Positions 17,748 to 28,585 are shown, numbered from the stretch's first letter. The stretch: DNA of 64,000 nucleotides from Oligoflexia bacterium (GCA_024229115.1 JAAEST010000053.1:186001-250000); one strand, 5' to 3'. Translations and numbers: made by a program. Notes: a model not told the origin generated them from the sequence alone.

Positions 17748-20700
17748 GTGTTTTTTCAGGGAATGAAAAAAGATATTTTAAAACTACATTCAAGGCAGAA
17801 TGTTTTCTCAATTTCAAATTCATTGAAATTGTTATTCCTATTTCTATTTTTAATTTCATCTTGTGTTCAGCAAGGCGGAAGTAATGGAAAAAGAAAAACT
17901 TCTTCAAGCGGTACCGCGAGTAACACAGATACTCCTTCCAATGAATCGAATACTCCGGACTTTTCTAATAGCTCAAACTACTATCAAAACGGAAGTGCGA
18001 CCTTTACTGGTCAGTTTGATCTTCCTTCTGATTTTCAAAATAGTTTTTACCTAAGGGGATCTGGTGTTGATGCCTTTATTAGAAATGGTAATACTAGTGC
18101 AGTTCAATGCTTGATTTCAGTACACCCTAATAGCCCAGGAAAACAAGTTCTTGTTCAAGCCGCTTCGCCAAAATTCTTTTTTAATTTTGTGACGAATACT
18201 CAAGAGTACTACTATCTTCTTGATCCAGCAGATTCTACACTCAATCAAAATTTTTGTCAGACACCAGGTATTTTGAATTACTTTGCAATTAATTTTCCAA
18301 CTTACCAACTGGCCTTCAAAGTTGAAGATATTTGTCCTAACTGTGCCCTAAGCAATGTGACTTCGACAATCAATCAAGTTATGAATACTGGTGGTCAAAT
18401 TGTTACTGAAATTAATATGAATGTATTGGCCATCAACATCACGAAAGGAAGTTTTTCAAGTGGTGGTTCAGGAAGTTTAAGTTGTTCAAGTTCAAATGAA
18501 TGTCAGACGCAAGGTTATGATTGCTGTAGTCTTGGTCAGTGTGTGAATGACAAGACTCTGCGTGGTGATGCTAATACTTCTTCACCAGAATATACTCAAG
18601 CAATTACAGATATAGCAAGTAATCCTGCCGCGATTTATAACTATCCGCAGTTCTTTCATCTTTGTGCTTCGAATGTTCCAGTAGAGCCAACTCCTACTCC
18701 AGTGGATGATCCAAGTGATAATGCTCAAGCTAGGTTTAAGGAACTTGAGTCTCTCTATAATTGTACAACTCCTAGTGAAGGTGAAATGTCTCTTTGCTCT
18801 ATTAATTATGAAGATATTGCAGGAGCTGGAACAACGACATTTGAAACGTCAAAAGATGATCGTAACTTTAATACGACTTATTCTGGATCTGGTGCCCTAC
18901 CTCTCCATTCAATTTATAAAGTTATCCATGCTGGTGAAACACTCTTTGAAAATAATGCCATCATTAAAGGAATGACTATTGGACCTGCTGGTAATGGAAC
19001 AGGTAATGATAATTTAGATGATACTCAGGTCATTGATGTGACTCATGTAAAAGCTAATTCTGCTCCAGATGATAACCTAGAGATCATCTACAAAATTGAT
19101 GGAAGTTGCGAGAGAGTTTCTAGTTCATTGGCCAAGTGTTATAAAGAGTATGTTCAAGGACAAAATGATTCAAAGGTAAATGATCACTTCCCTGCAAGTA
19201 ATCAATTTCTACTTCCTTTCTACGCTGATATCAATAAGACAATTAAGATTGAAGTTGATGGTAATCAAAAGTTAGTTGGGACACATTGGAACCTAGTTCC
19301 GACTTCGCCTGCTTATATTCAATTCTTAGGAACAGGTTTACAAGTTTATGATACCCAAACAGTTAAGATCTCATTCTTTGTAGATCTCTCTAATCATCCT
19401 AATACTCTTGTTTCTAAAGAGGCAGCTCTTTTAGATATTAAAGCAAAGTGTTCATGTGCTGATACTACATGTCGCTTAAAACCTTACCTTGATTCAGGTA
19501 ATAATATCATTGATTATATTTGTGATTATCCTCAAGATACCGGTGCACCACCTCCAGTTCAGCAAACAGTTATCGTTGACTCGAAAACTGTGCCTCAACT
19601 CTACTTTGATACTGAAGGTGTTTACCAAGAAGAAGTAAACTTTGATACTCCTGAACAAGAAGGTGAGAAGTTTGAATATATTAATAATGATCTTCTAAGA
19701 CCAAATAATGTGGATCAATATATTGGTTTCAACGAGATCTATGGTTCTTTTAATGCTCTTACCACTTCAGCAAAACCCGCGAAGCTAGTGAATGTAGTAA
19801 AAGGTAAAACCTATGATATTTTCACAAATAACGGAAGTTTTGCCACTTGTTTTTTCTGTGGAACGGATTACTATTCAAATGTTAAGAAAATGTTCCCATC
19901 TTCTTTCTTACAAAAAGGTGGTGGATATATTCCTCATGAATCAAGTAATAACCCATTCACAGCAGAGATCAGACAAGATGATTTTGCTTTTGGTAGAGCA
20001 TGTTGGATTCCAGCAACAATGATTCCTTGGACTCACTCATCTGATTCTGACAGACAGAAACAAAGACTTAAAAGACAAAGTGCTCAGCACTTTCTCTTTG
20101 CTAATGGATATCAAAGAGATTGGTATGGTTTTGATTATGGTTCTCTTATCGGTTCATTCGATGGAGTAAGATGGTTCTCTGTTGGTAACCAAAGAAGAAT
20201 CCAGGCTAAATCAAATAAACTATTCCTTGCAGTCAATGCCTACTTTGGAGATCAGACTCAATCTTCTACCTATGAAGTGATGGTCCAAGATAGTTCTTCT
20301 ATTCCATTTTCTGGTGCCACAGTAACCAGTGACTTTGAAAGTGACGGGGCCGAATGTCAGAAGCTTCACGTTTGTGAGAAAGATTCTGATTGTGCCGCTA
20401 CTCTAGGCTGGGAATATTCATGTGAAAGTATTTCTTCCATCACAACTAAATGGCCGACCTTCGATGCTAACGGTAGTGAGATTCCAGGATTAGAAGATGT
20501 CGTTAATCTACGTGGTCTTTTTGGTGCAACAACAGGTTCACCTAAGAGATGTGTTTATAGAGGTAGAGGGGCAGCTTGTTCTACTGCTCATACTTCAGTT
20601 AACCCGACAAATAGCTATTCAGGAACAGATAAGCCTAGCCTTCATGCTTGTTCAAATAATAATTACTGTCAGCTTATTTCTGAAGGTGTTCCTAAAGATA

Positions 20701-22763
20701 AGTTTAATGATCGAATCAATCGTTTCGGTAAATCAGTAAAAGTGCAAAATTCAAGTACTGTTGTCCCTTGGTCTGATGAAGACACTTTCGGAAAAGGTAT
20801 CAAAGTTCTTGGGCGTCCTTACGACTGGAATGGATCGGCAACGATTGGTATCGATGCCAACTCTGCTCTAGCTCAAAATAATGTTTCGGCCATTTGTATT
20901 CCAGGTAGAAGTACACAACTTGATACATTTATTGGGTCTAATCAAAACAAACCTGTGACTGGTGAAATGGGTGGAAAAGTAGCCGGTATTGGAATGGGTT
21001 ATCCATTAACAGGAGCTGGAGAAGCGGCACCTAATGACTTTGCTGCTCACTTCCTCTCAAGTTGTGGTGTTTTCGATGAAGACGGAAACTACTTCTATAA
21101 TGATGCAACAAATGCTTCATTAAGTATGGGATCGACCTTAGTAACTGATCAAGCAGCGACTCAGGCCCTTTCGACTAAGTCTCTTGCTGTTTTTGAAACT
21201 CTTACAGGAAATGATTTTGTTAAAAATTATGAATCATCTTATGTTGATGTTCCTTCCTTAGAAGAGAATAGATGTATGAGAGCACCAGGTTCAACATGTC
21301 ATTCAGATATTGACTGTGGGCCTAGTGACTTTATCACTGCGAGAGTCTCTACTCTCAATCCTGAAGAGCCATCGGTTTCAGCTGTTGTCAACGAGTACGA
21401 GCTAAAGTTCTGGCAAGAGCCATTAATCTGTAGCCAAGAAAAAGTTTTCGGAGACGATGACTTTGATCATAAGAATAATAGATGTTGTCGTCCGACAGGA
21501 AGTGATTCGACTGTGGGTGTTTCTGAAATTACGAGTGTTGGCGCTATTCAAAATACAGTCGACTCGTTGAATATCCCAGGTGTGACTTCTTCATTAACTG
21601 CCGTGAACAGATATTCTAAAGTGGCGACAACTTGGAACTTAACTCAAGATCCTTCGACATCTTTTGACTATCCTCTGACAAGAGTTGCGGCATCAGATAT
21701 TTGTGGAGGGGCTGGTTGTCTTGCTCTTTCTGTTATTGAAAAACAATTTAATACTTTCGATGCTGGTAATACGAGAACTTGTTGTTCTGGTGATTGGATA
21801 AGAAACTTCTCTGATGAGCAAGGTGGTGGACATTCATGGAGTCCAGGAAAAATGCAGTCAGTTCCAAAGAATAGTTTTAAATGTATGAACTGGGATGTGT
21901 GTACAACAGGTGATGGGAACTGTGGACCTGGATATTTTAACTGTGATCATACGGACTCTCCTAATGATGGTAAATGTCGTGCTCACTTCTATTCAGACGA
22001 TGAAGCAGAGCCTATATTTGATTGGGTTGAAACTCTTGAGTTAACAGGTGTTCCACAAATCGCTGTGAAGTCAGCGGACTTTAGTGAAGTCCTCTGTCGA
22101 GTAAATCCAACAAACCAAGAAGCTGCTGGTAATGATGTTATGCCTGATATTCTTAAAGGAATTGTTACTGATATCGATTATGCAGATAAAGCAGAATATG
22201 CTGATGCTGGTAGAGTTCTCTTCTCTGCTAATTATCAAGAGAATTTTGATGATGATAATATGAAGAAGGTCTTCTCACCAGATAAGATATCATGCTGCCT
22301 TCCTTTAAACTCAGATGTACCAGATGGTGCTGATGCAAGTATTTGTTGCTCAGGTTTTGTGAATGGGCAAAATAATAAATGTCAGCTACCAGACTACTCT
22401 AACCTTTCTGTTTACTTTAATAGATATATCTCTTCAGCGGCGAAGGATGAGCCAGTCTCGTCATTTGATGCGACAACAGGATATCTAAACTCTACCAGTG
22501 ATGTTATTAGACTTGCTTGTCAGCAAAATGCTTGTGCTTCAGGAAGAGTAAGAACTGGTATTAGTTTATCTAACCTAAAAGTTAAAGGCCATGAGACAAG
22601 TGATGTCTTTGTTAAGAGGTTTGTTGATGGAGATGATCAATCAAATAATCAAAATGGATTCTCAGATCTCTATGATGCTGGTCTCAGATGGAATACTCAT
22701 ATCTATTGTGTTCCAGTAGACTCTACTCTCGATGGTATCGTCGAGTGTGATGGTAACTTCTAA
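17748..22763 (+). CDS. Giant Cys-rich lipoprotein of unknown function
   Basis: The 1671-residue product starts at a GTG 5 bases after AAAGGAG; an ATG at 17763 is the alternative but is badly spaced. A lipoprotein signal peptide ends in LISSC (lipid-attached Cys at about residue 39). The mature protein begins with a Ser/Thr/Asn-rich linker whose pattern GKRKTS-S-G-A----DT is shared with the lipoprotein at 28586. The rest carries many cysteines, often in close pairs (SSNECQTQGYDCCSLGQC, CSCADTTC, NRCCRPTG, TRTCCSGDW, ISCCLPLN, ASICCSG), suggesting a disulphide-stapled surface or periplasmic protein. I recognise no catalytic motif. Its size, export and predicted motile-phase promoter suggest a surface structure, which is inference. 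Confidence 0.75.
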   Translation: MFFQGMKKDILKLHSRQNVFSISNSLKLLFLFLFLISSCVQQGGSNGKRKTSSSGTASNTDTPSNESNTPDFSNSSNYYQNGSATFTGQFDLPSDFQNSFYLRGSGVDAFIRNGNTSAVQCLISVHPNSPGKQVLVQAASPKFFFNFVTNTQEYYYLLDPADSTLNQNFCQTPGILNYFAINFPTYQLAFKVEDICPNCALSNVTSTINQVMNTGGQIVTEINMNVLAINITKGSFSSGGSGSLSCSSSNECQTQGYDCCSLGQCVNDKTLRGDANTSSPEYTQAITDIASNPAAIYNYPQFFHLCASNVPVEPTPTPVDDPSDNAQARFKELESLYNCTTPSEGEMSLCSINYEDIAGAGTTTFETSKDDRNFNTTYSGSGALPLHSIYKVIHAGETLFENNAIIKGMTIGPAGNGTGNDNLDDTQVIDVTHVKANSAPDDNLEIIYKIDGSCERVSSSLAKCYKEYVQGQNDSKVNDHFPASNQFLLPFYADINKTIKIEVDGNQKLVGTHWNLVPTSPAYIQFLGTGLQVYDTQTVKISFFVDLSNHPNTLVSKEAALLDIKAKCSCADTTCRLKPYLDSGNNIIDYICDYPQDTGAPPPVQQTVIVDSKTVPQLYFDTEGVYQEEVNFDTPEQEGEKFEYINNDLLRPNNVDQYIGFNEIYGSFNALTTSAKPAKLVNVVKGKTYDIFTNNGSFATCFFCGTDYYSNVKKMFPSSFLQKGGGYIPHESSNNPFTAEIRQDDFAFGRACWIPATMIPWTHSSDSDRQKQRLKRQSAQHFLFANGYQRDWYGFDYGSLIGSFDGVRWFSVGNQRRIQAKSNKLFLAVNAYFGDQTQSSTYEVMVQDSSSIPFSGATVTSDFESDGAECQKLHVCEKDSDCAATLGWEYSCESISSITTKWPTFDANGSEIPGLEDVVNLRGLFGATTGSPKRCVYRGRGAACSTAHTSVNPTNSYSGTDKPSLHACSNNNYCQLISEGVPKDKFNDRINRFGKSVKVQNSSTVVPWSDEDTFGKGIKVLGRPYDWNGSATIGIDANSALAQNNVSAICIPGRSTQLDTFIGSNQNKPVTGEMGGKVAGIGMGYPLTGAGEAAPNDFAAHFLSSCGVFDEDGNYFYNDATNASLSMGSTLVTDQAATQALSTKSLAVFETLTGNDFVKNYESSYVDVPSLEENRCMRAPGSTCHSDIDCGPSDFITARVSTLNPEEPSVSAVVNEYELKFWQEPLICSQEKVFGDDDFDHKNNRCCRPTGSDSTVGVSEITSVGAIQNTVDSLNIPGVTSSLTAVNRYSKVATTWNLTQDPSTSFDYPLTRVAASDICGGAGCLALSVIEKQFNTFDAGNTRTCCSGDWIRNFSDEQGGGHSWSPGKMQSVPKNSFKCMNWDVCTTGDGNCGPGYFNCDHTDSPNDGKCRAHFYSDDEAEPIFDWVETLELTGVPQIAVKSADFSEVLCRVNPTNQEAAGNDVMPDILKGIVTDIDYADKAEYADAGRVLFSANYQENFDDDNMKKVFSPDKISCCLPLNSDVPDGADASICCSGFVNGQNNKCQLPDYSNLSVYFNRYISSAAKDEPVSSFDATTGYLNSTSDVIRLACQQNACASGRVRTGISLSNLKVKGHETSDVFVKRFVDGDDQSNNQNGFSDLYDAGLRWNTHIYCVPVDSTLDGIVECDGNF

Positions 22764-22772
22764 TCCCTTTAT

Positions 22773-23561
22773 CTAAAGAATAGCAAAAATTACTAGAGCA
22801 AGAATTATTCGGTAGTAGAAGAAGTATGAAAGTCCAATTTCTTTAATAAACTTTAAGAAATAATGGATGGTGATCAAACCAGTAATAAAACTAACGACAA
22901 TTCCAATTAGACAAGTTAAGAGATCGAAGGTTACTCCATTTCCTACATCTCGATAGAATTCAGGTATTTTAAAAACAAATCCACCAATAATAATAGGAAG
23001 ACTTAAGAGAAAACTAAAACGACTCGCCTCTTCTCGTCCAACGCCTAACATTCTAGCTATTGAGATAGTAATCCCAGAACGTGAAACTCCAGGGAAAATA
23101 GCAATGGCCTGAAAGAGTCCAACTAAAAAAGAAGTTTTATAATTCAAAATATTCATCACATTCTGATCAGTATCTTTTAACCTATCAGTGAAAAACATAA
23201 AGGCACCAAAAACAATTAAGTTGATGGCGATGAAGTTTGTACTACGACCATATTGAGCAGCTAAGCCTTTAAGAAGTAGAACTGCGATGAAAGAGATAAA
23301 AGTTGAAAAAATAAGATTAAAAGCAAAGCCTCTTTGATCTCCTCCCTTAACTAGTGATTCAATAAGAGAAATGAGATCTTTTCTAAAATAGACAATCACA
23401 GCAAAGGCCGTCCCTAAGTGCATCGATAGATCGAAAACAACTCCAGGATCTTGAAAAGAAAAGAACTTAGGTAATAAGGCCAAGTGACCACTTGAAGAAA
23501 CTGGTAAGAATTCAGTGAGTCCCTGAATAATCCCATATATGACTGAAAACAAAATATCCAA
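22773..23561 (-). CDS. uppP: Undecaprenyl-diphosphatase
   Basis: The 262-residue integral membrane protein belongs to the BacA/UppP family. It has the first signature EFLPVSSSGHL at residues 17-27 and the second PGVSRSGITI near residue 160, with seven or eight membrane segments. It removes phosphate from undecaprenyl diphosphate to recycle the lipid carrier of cell-wall synthesis, a product of the isoprenoid route encoded at 8.9-14.3 kb. The start is a TTG preceded by TAGGTAA. It follows the upstream membrane-protein gene with a 6-base gap. Confidence 0.95.
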   Translation of the reverse strand: MDILFSVIYGIIQGLTEFLPVSSSGHLALLPKFFSFQDPGVVFDLSMHLGTAFAVIVYFRKDLISLIESLVKGGDQRGFAFNLIFSTFISFIAVLLLKGLAAQYGRSTNFIAINLIVFGAFMFFTDRLKDTDQNVMNILNYKTSFLVGLFQAIAIFPGVSRSGITISIARMLGVGREEASRFSFLLSLPIIIGGFVFKIPEFYRDVGNGVTFDLLTCLIGIVVSFITGLITIHYFLKFIKEIGLSYFFYYRIILALVIFAIL

Positions 23562-23567
23562 TATTAC

Positions 23568-25193
23568 CTACAAGTTAAAATATTTCTTATCATCCGCTTT
23601 GAGAGCATTCACCATTTCTTCCATTTGCTCCACAAAGATCCCCTCACTCTTAATATTCCATACTTTGGATAGTCTCGAAAGATTATCCTTTAAAAATTGA
23701 ATAAGAGTCTGATCTTCTTTCTTATATGCGGTTCTTATATTGTCGTAGTAAAATCGATGGAGAAACTCTTCCATCACATTCTTGCTATCACCTTCAAGCT
23801 TACCTGTGCTCAACTTATCGATGATCTGAAAAGTTGTCATATCTGCTTCTAGCTCAGGAAAGTCGAAGAAGTTGTAATAGTCAAAGGACCATTCAGATTG
23901 AGCTAGAAATGTTCTGCGAAAATTATTACGCGTTAATGCCGAGCCAAGGTCTTTATCCCAACCAAATTCAAGCACTAAACTATTATGTGTCCCCAAAGGG
24001 ATAAGAGTCTCAATATGACTTTTTTGAAAACTACTCTCAGTTTCAAATCTCTGAACAAATCGGATAAAGGTATGATTTCCAATTTCGATAAAATCAACTT
24101 CAGGAATTGCTCCCGGTCTTACCAGACGTTTAAGAATTTTTCTTAATTCAATATAACCCCTAATAAATGGTCCATTACTAATCACATGACGATAGAGACT
24201 TCTTTTTCCAAGCTCGAAAGATGAGCGCACAAGATTAATCATTTCTTCCTGTGCTCTCTTATTAATCAGACCACTATTCTTAGTTACACTATTCTTAAAA
24301 GGTCTTCTTTCAAAACTCTTACGATCTTTATTAATAATTTTATAAAGTTCAGGGTAACGATTTTTAAAAAGTGGGTTGCCTATTTGTCCCCTCGAAAGAA
24401 TATCGAGTAAGAGAATTCTCTTACGAAGTTTTAAGTATCCAATCTTCTTACTTTGCCCATCGTAAATTGAAAGATAAGGAATAAATCTCTTCTTATTCTC
24501 TACACTGATAATTTCAAAATCTGGAAAGAGAGAAAATCTCTTATTCATGAGTGAAGAAAAAGTCTTAAATCTAAAACGCTCACTTCGAAATACCTGAAAA
24601 CTATCAAAATTCATTGAATTTGTAAGTTTCTCTTTCTCTGTACTTCCCTTCTTAATGGTATAAGAGTCGATTAATCTAAAATCTTGAACCAGTGGCCAAA
24701 AGAAACTGGCCAATAAAACAACTGGCAAGCCAATGGACTTAATGAAAGTATAACGAAAGTTATAGCTTGCTACTAACTTAGTCTGACTCCAGCCTTCAAC
24801 GTAATTAATTTTTTTAAATACGCTGAAAAGATCAAAAATAAGAAAAGGTGTTACAACAAAGTCGATTGCGACTCTTAAGGCCCCTCCAACTCGCTTCCAC
24901 CACCACGAACCAGAGGCCTTAATTCCACAGACAAGCTGAAAGAAAGAAACGCCAAAAAGCATCGTCGCATAGAATCTCAGAAAATAAGCACATATATAGA
25001 CTAAGAAAATGGTACTCAGCAGACGAGAATCATTGGTAAAAAAGGTGAATATCGACTTGTTAAACCAACTTGAGAGGCCAAAAACGAGCTTCTGAAAGCT
25101 ATAAAAGCTAATTAAGTAATTATATAGACCGTAGCCCAGGGAGAGATCTCCCAAGAAACATAGAATCTTAGTGCTGGTTTTGGCCACTTTCAA
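23568..25193 (-). CDS. Membrane protein with possible RDD-like N-terminus
   Basis: The 541-residue product has four or five hydrophobic segments in its first 180 residues, including a Phe/Gly segment followed by GGALRVAIDFV that loosely recalls RDD-family membrane domains. The remaining 350 residues are soluble, basic and rich in Arg/Phe, with no family I recognise. The start is a TTG (25193) or GTG (25187), both without a clear ribosome binding site. It is co-oriented with uppP and 6 bases from it, so a role linked to envelope or lipid-carrier metabolism is possible but unproven. Confidence 0.6.
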   Translation of the reverse strand: MKVAKTSTKILCFLGDLSLGYGLYNYLISFYSFQKLVFGLSSWFNKSIFTFFTNDSRLLSTIFLVYICAYFLRFYATMLFGVSFFQLVCGIKASGSWWWKRVGGALRVAIDFVVTPFLIFDLFSVFKKINYVEGWSQTKLVASYNFRYTFIKSIGLPVVLLASFFWPLVQDFRLIDSYTIKKGSTEKEKLTNSMNFDSFQVFRSERFRFKTFSSLMNKRFSLFPDFEIISVENKKRFIPYLSIYDGQSKKIGYLKLRKRILLLDILSRGQIGNPLFKNRYPELYKIINKDRKSFERRPFKNSVTKNSGLINKRAQEEMINLVRSSFELGKRSLYRHVISNGPFIRGYIELRKILKRLVRPGAIPEVDFIEIGNHTFIRFVQRFETESSFQKSHIETLIPLGTHNSLVLEFGWDKDLGSALTRNNFRRTFLAQSEWSFDYYNFFDFPELEADMTTFQIIDKLSTGKLEGDSKNVMEEFLHRFYYDNIRTAYKKEDQTLIQFLKDNLSRLSKVWNIKSEGIFVEQMEEMVNALKADDKKYFNL

Positions 25194-25419
25194 CGATTAT
25201 TTACCCATTTAATATTGACTCTGAAACTTATAATTTCGGATAGTTAAAGACCGAATGCCACTGTTTCAAGGCAAAAGGCCAAAATTAAGCACCCATCAGA
25301 AACTATTGAAATCTCATTAATATTGTACCCAAATGCCCTAATTTGCCAAGGAAAGCGCTCAAATGGATTTTTATGTCTGAGCAAAGCTGTCAAGCACTTA
25401 TAATTAGTAATAGAGAAGC

Positions 25420-25447
25420 TCAACTAAAAGCTGAAAAATGCCGAAAA
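25420..25447 (+). promoter_or_regulatory. Sigma-28 (FliA)-like promoter candidate
   Basis: TCAACTAA at 25420-25427, a 12-base spacer, then GCCGAAAA at 25440-25447, 34 bases before the ATG at 25482. The -10-like box is followed by ACTAAAGG, nearly the same as the ATAAAGG that follows the box at 17726. Confidence 0.35.
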
Positions 25448-25481
25448 ACTAAAGGTAAAGCATTAATTAAGGGTGAAGAAA

Positions 25482-28400
25482 ATGTGGTCGATTAAAAAGA
25501 AAATGAAAACACTGCTTAAAGTTACAACAGTACATACTAGTGTGTTCTTTCTCCTAGTCTCTCCAGTTAGTATTTATGCGAAAGATGACGATGATAAGAA
25601 TGATTCTGTAAGCGGCGGTCAAATTGCTCTTGGAATCATGAACCAAGTTGGTGGTGCAGTCATTCAAGGTTATCAACAAAACCTAGCAAGAATGCAAGCT
25701 CAACAACAAATGGGTGGATTACAACCACAACTCTTCCCTTCAAAATTCTTTCCTGCTTGTGGAATGCCAAAAGCTGTTACTGACTACCCGGCCAATGCTT
25801 GTCAAGCTCCTGCCAATCCACAGGATATGGTTGGGATGCAAACACAGGCCCAGTTTAAACAACTCGCATACTCTCATGAAAACTTCTATGAGAACTTATT
25901 AGCAGTTGGACAAAACTCAAGAGCACCACAAGGTATTGAGTGTTTAAAAGCAAACTCAAAGCAAGCTCTTTCTCAATTCCAATCGAAGATCAATGCTCTT
26001 CAACAATTACAAGACAAGATTAAGAAAGAAACACAAGTCTTTAGAGATCAAAACAAAAGACTTCTTGAAGAAATGGATTCTGAAGCAAGTGAACTCTATG
26101 GTGAAACAGGTCGTGACCTAAAGGCCAATACTAAGAAGATGCATGATTACTTCTCTCCTCAGTGTCAGAGGGTATTAGGTAATGCCAATCTTACAAGTGC
26201 ACCAAGAAGTGGTGGTCTACTAGGTTTAAGAGATAATACTCTTGCTCCTTCAAAAGAGAAGGCCAACGATATTAAAAATAATGAAGGTAAATTAAGAGCT
26301 GATCTTGATTACCAACTTAAAGAAATTAAGAAGCAAATTGAACAAGATGGTGTTGAAGCTTGGCAGTTTAACCCAGGTGAGATTGTTGGACGTGGTAGAA
26401 ACCCATTCCTTGGAATGCAACAAACTCTTAAGAGTGAAAAAGATAAGTTTGATCGTGAAGTAAGTAGAATTAGAAAAATTGTTCAGGAAGAAGTTGGTTA
26501 TAGACTTCCTCCTCTTGATAGTAACTTCAGATATAATATGAAGTCATTTTCAAGAAATGCTAAGCAATTCTTCAGAAAGAAAGAGATCAATGAATGTGTG
26601 ACGATGAGTGGAAGTGGTGTTGGTCTTGATGTTAACAAGGTTCTTGAAGGTCTAAGACAAGAATCAACTAACTCAGAAGGGACTACTGTTATCGCCTATA
26701 GAAAGTCTCTTAAAAATATTCTTGAAAGTGATGCTTTCATTGAAGAAAAGCTAGAGGCCATTAGAAGATTAGATGCGAAATTTGGTCCAGGTGTTATTAC
26801 TGTTCGTTATTCAGACGCAAGTGCCAACCAAATTCAGGAAACTCCATACGGATTATTCAGAAAACAAGTTCAGATGTGTGAGAATTACATTTCACAAGAT
26901 AATACTTACTCTAAGAATAATACAAATCAGAAATCAATCGCTGAAAAAATCGATAGAGCTGATCGTTATATCAAAAAGATTATGGGTCTAGAAAAAAGTT
27001 TTAGCTCTAACCTAGTAAATTCAATTAGAGATCAAGTTGAAAACTGTAATGGACAACCAATGGAAGCTGGAGCATGTGTTGCTGGTTCAGATAAAATGAT
27101 GAATCCTAAGTCTCAGTCTTTCTGTATCGCTCATGCGACGACTTGTGCTGATCAAGTTAATAACTGTTACCAACAAGTAGAGCAAGTTGTTGCTCAGAAA
27201 GAGCAGAAGATCAAAACTCTAGGTGCGAACTGGGACAGAAATGTAACGGCCCTAGTTGCTCGTCAAGAACAGATTCTTCAGTCAGTTAAAGCTCAAGTAA
27301 CAAGAGATGCTGAGTTCATTAGAAGATTTATCCCAGGTTCAGAATATGCCTTCCCTAAAGACCTTTTTGTACCAATGCCAGAAGATAAGAAACACCCTAA
27401 GTTTGGTATTCTTATGAAAGGTGGTGGTGACCTTAAAGAGATTGAAAATCTTCCTAAGAAATTAGAAGAATTAAAAGGAATGTTAGCACAACAAGCAAAA
27501 GCTGTTGAAAAAGAGCTTAATCAGTATATTGCTGATCAAGAAAAAGCTGTTCAAGACAATATGAAAAGATGGTCTAAAATTGCCAAAGATTGTGAGAAAG
27601 CTGAGAAAGGTTCTCAAAAGATGGCCGCCGATCAGTATAAAGCTCAACAAGATGAATATGGTAAAGCTGCTCAGTTCTGTAAGAAGTATAATATGCTAAG
27701 AGAAAACCCAGGTGCTGGTTGTGGTCAAGCGAAGAGCTTAGCTGAAGATGTAATGGAAGCTTCATCATATGTTAACCCTAACGTTGGTCCAGTAGCCCTT
27801 CAGTATGACAAATACTGTAAGTCAGTTAACAATGAGGGAGACGATAGTTCTGAGTCTCCTTCTAATGATGATTTTGTTCTAAACTTTAAAGATGCCTGTG
27901 AAGGTGCCGGAGATAACTGGAATGAAGCAAGATCAGATATCGTTGGAGATATCGTAGATAGATTTGAAGATGACATCTCTAGCTCAGACAAAGATGTTAT
28001 TGAAGGTATTTTAGCTGGAAGTAAAAGCACATCTGATCTATCTAGTGACTTCAGAAGCTCACAAGTTTATAGAAAGTATTTAAGAAAAGTTCTTAGTCCA
28101 AGCACAATCAGTGTAAGTCCATTTGAACTACCTGCAACTCTTCCAAGTGGAGCAACAGCAGCGACTTATAGTGACTATGTGAATGCCCTATCAAACTACC
28201 AGTCTTCAAGTGATAAAGGTCTTTGCCAAGCTTATAAGGCAAAACTCGCAAGAAATGTTCTTGAAGCGTGTACAAAAGAAGGTCTTTCAGGAACTGTTTC
28301 TAACTGTATTAACAGCGAAAAAGACAAAGAATTAAGTGATACTGCCTTCGTTTCTGTTGGTAGAGCAATTGCTTCAATAGATAATATTCCAACGTCTTCT

Positions 28401-28550
28401 GCCAGTGGAAAAATTGGTGAAGCGTTTGAAGATACGCCGTGTATGGCACAAATGCAGACAGGTGGTCGAAACGGGCTCGACTCATTTGATGCAGGTATTC
28501 TTGGTGAAGACGCTATGGACTTCTTAAGAAGTGGGAGTTTCGCTAGATAG
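25482..28550 (+). CDS. Large secreted coiled-coil protein, Cys-rich
   Basis: The ATG at 25482 has AAGG at 9-base spacing; a GTG three codons earlier is less likely. The signal peptide is long (about 34 residues, ending near SIYA). The mature part of about 990 residues starts with an Asp/Lys segment, then Gln-rich repeats (LARMQAQQQMGGLQPQ), and long helical stretches with heptad character separated by about 20 cysteines. No enzyme motif is visible. It is the first gene of a probable three-gene operon with a lipoprotein metalloprotease and an anchored propeptide-like protein. A periplasmic scaffold or surface fibre is one reading; the function is unknown. Confidence 0.75.
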   Translation: MWSIKKKMKTLLKVTTVHTSVFFLLVSPVSIYAKDDDDKNDSVSGGQIALGIMNQVGGAVIQGYQQNLARMQAQQQMGGLQPQLFPSKFFPACGMPKAVTDYPANACQAPANPQDMVGMQTQAQFKQLAYSHENFYENLLAVGQNSRAPQGIECLKANSKQALSQFQSKINALQQLQDKIKKETQVFRDQNKRLLEEMDSEASELYGETGRDLKANTKKMHDYFSPQCQRVLGNANLTSAPRSGGLLGLRDNTLAPSKEKANDIKNNEGKLRADLDYQLKEIKKQIEQDGVEAWQFNPGEIVGRGRNPFLGMQQTLKSEKDKFDREVSRIRKIVQEEVGYRLPPLDSNFRYNMKSFSRNAKQFFRKKEINECVTMSGSGVGLDVNKVLEGLRQESTNSEGTTVIAYRKSLKNILESDAFIEEKLEAIRRLDAKFGPGVITVRYSDASANQIQETPYGLFRKQVQMCENYISQDNTYSKNNTNQKSIAEKIDRADRYIKKIMGLEKSFSSNLVNSIRDQVENCNGQPMEAGACVAGSDKMMNPKSQSFCIAHATTCADQVNNCYQQVEQVVAQKEQKIKTLGANWDRNVTALVARQEQILQSVKAQVTRDAEFIRRFIPGSEYAFPKDLFVPMPEDKKHPKFGILMKGGGDLKEIENLPKKLEELKGMLAQQAKAVEKELNQYIADQEKAVQDNMKRWSKIAKDCEKAEKGSQKMAADQYKAQQDEYGKAAQFCKKYNMLRENPGAGCGQAKSLAEDVMEASSYVNPNVGPVALQYDKYCKSVNNEGDDSSESPSNDDFVLNFKDACEGAGDNWNEARSDIVGDIVDRFEDDISSSDKDVIEGILAGSKSTSDLSSDFRSSQVYRKYLRKVLSPSTISVSPFELPATLPSGATAATYSDYVNALSNYQSSSDKGLCQAYKAKLARNVLEACTKEGLSGTVSNCINSEKDKELSDTAFVSVGRAIASIDNIPTSSASGKIGEAFEDTPCMAQMQTGGRNGLDSFDAGILGEDAMDFLRSGSFAR

Positions 28551-28585
28551 GAATATCGAAAACATTGCTTTAATAGCAAGGATGA

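Noticed and set aside
25373-25495. A 40-codon frame (starts MSEQSCQALII) overlapping the start of the 1025-residue gene.
   Set aside because: It covers the predicted promoter and leader of the next gene, has no clear ribosome binding site and resembles no known peptide.
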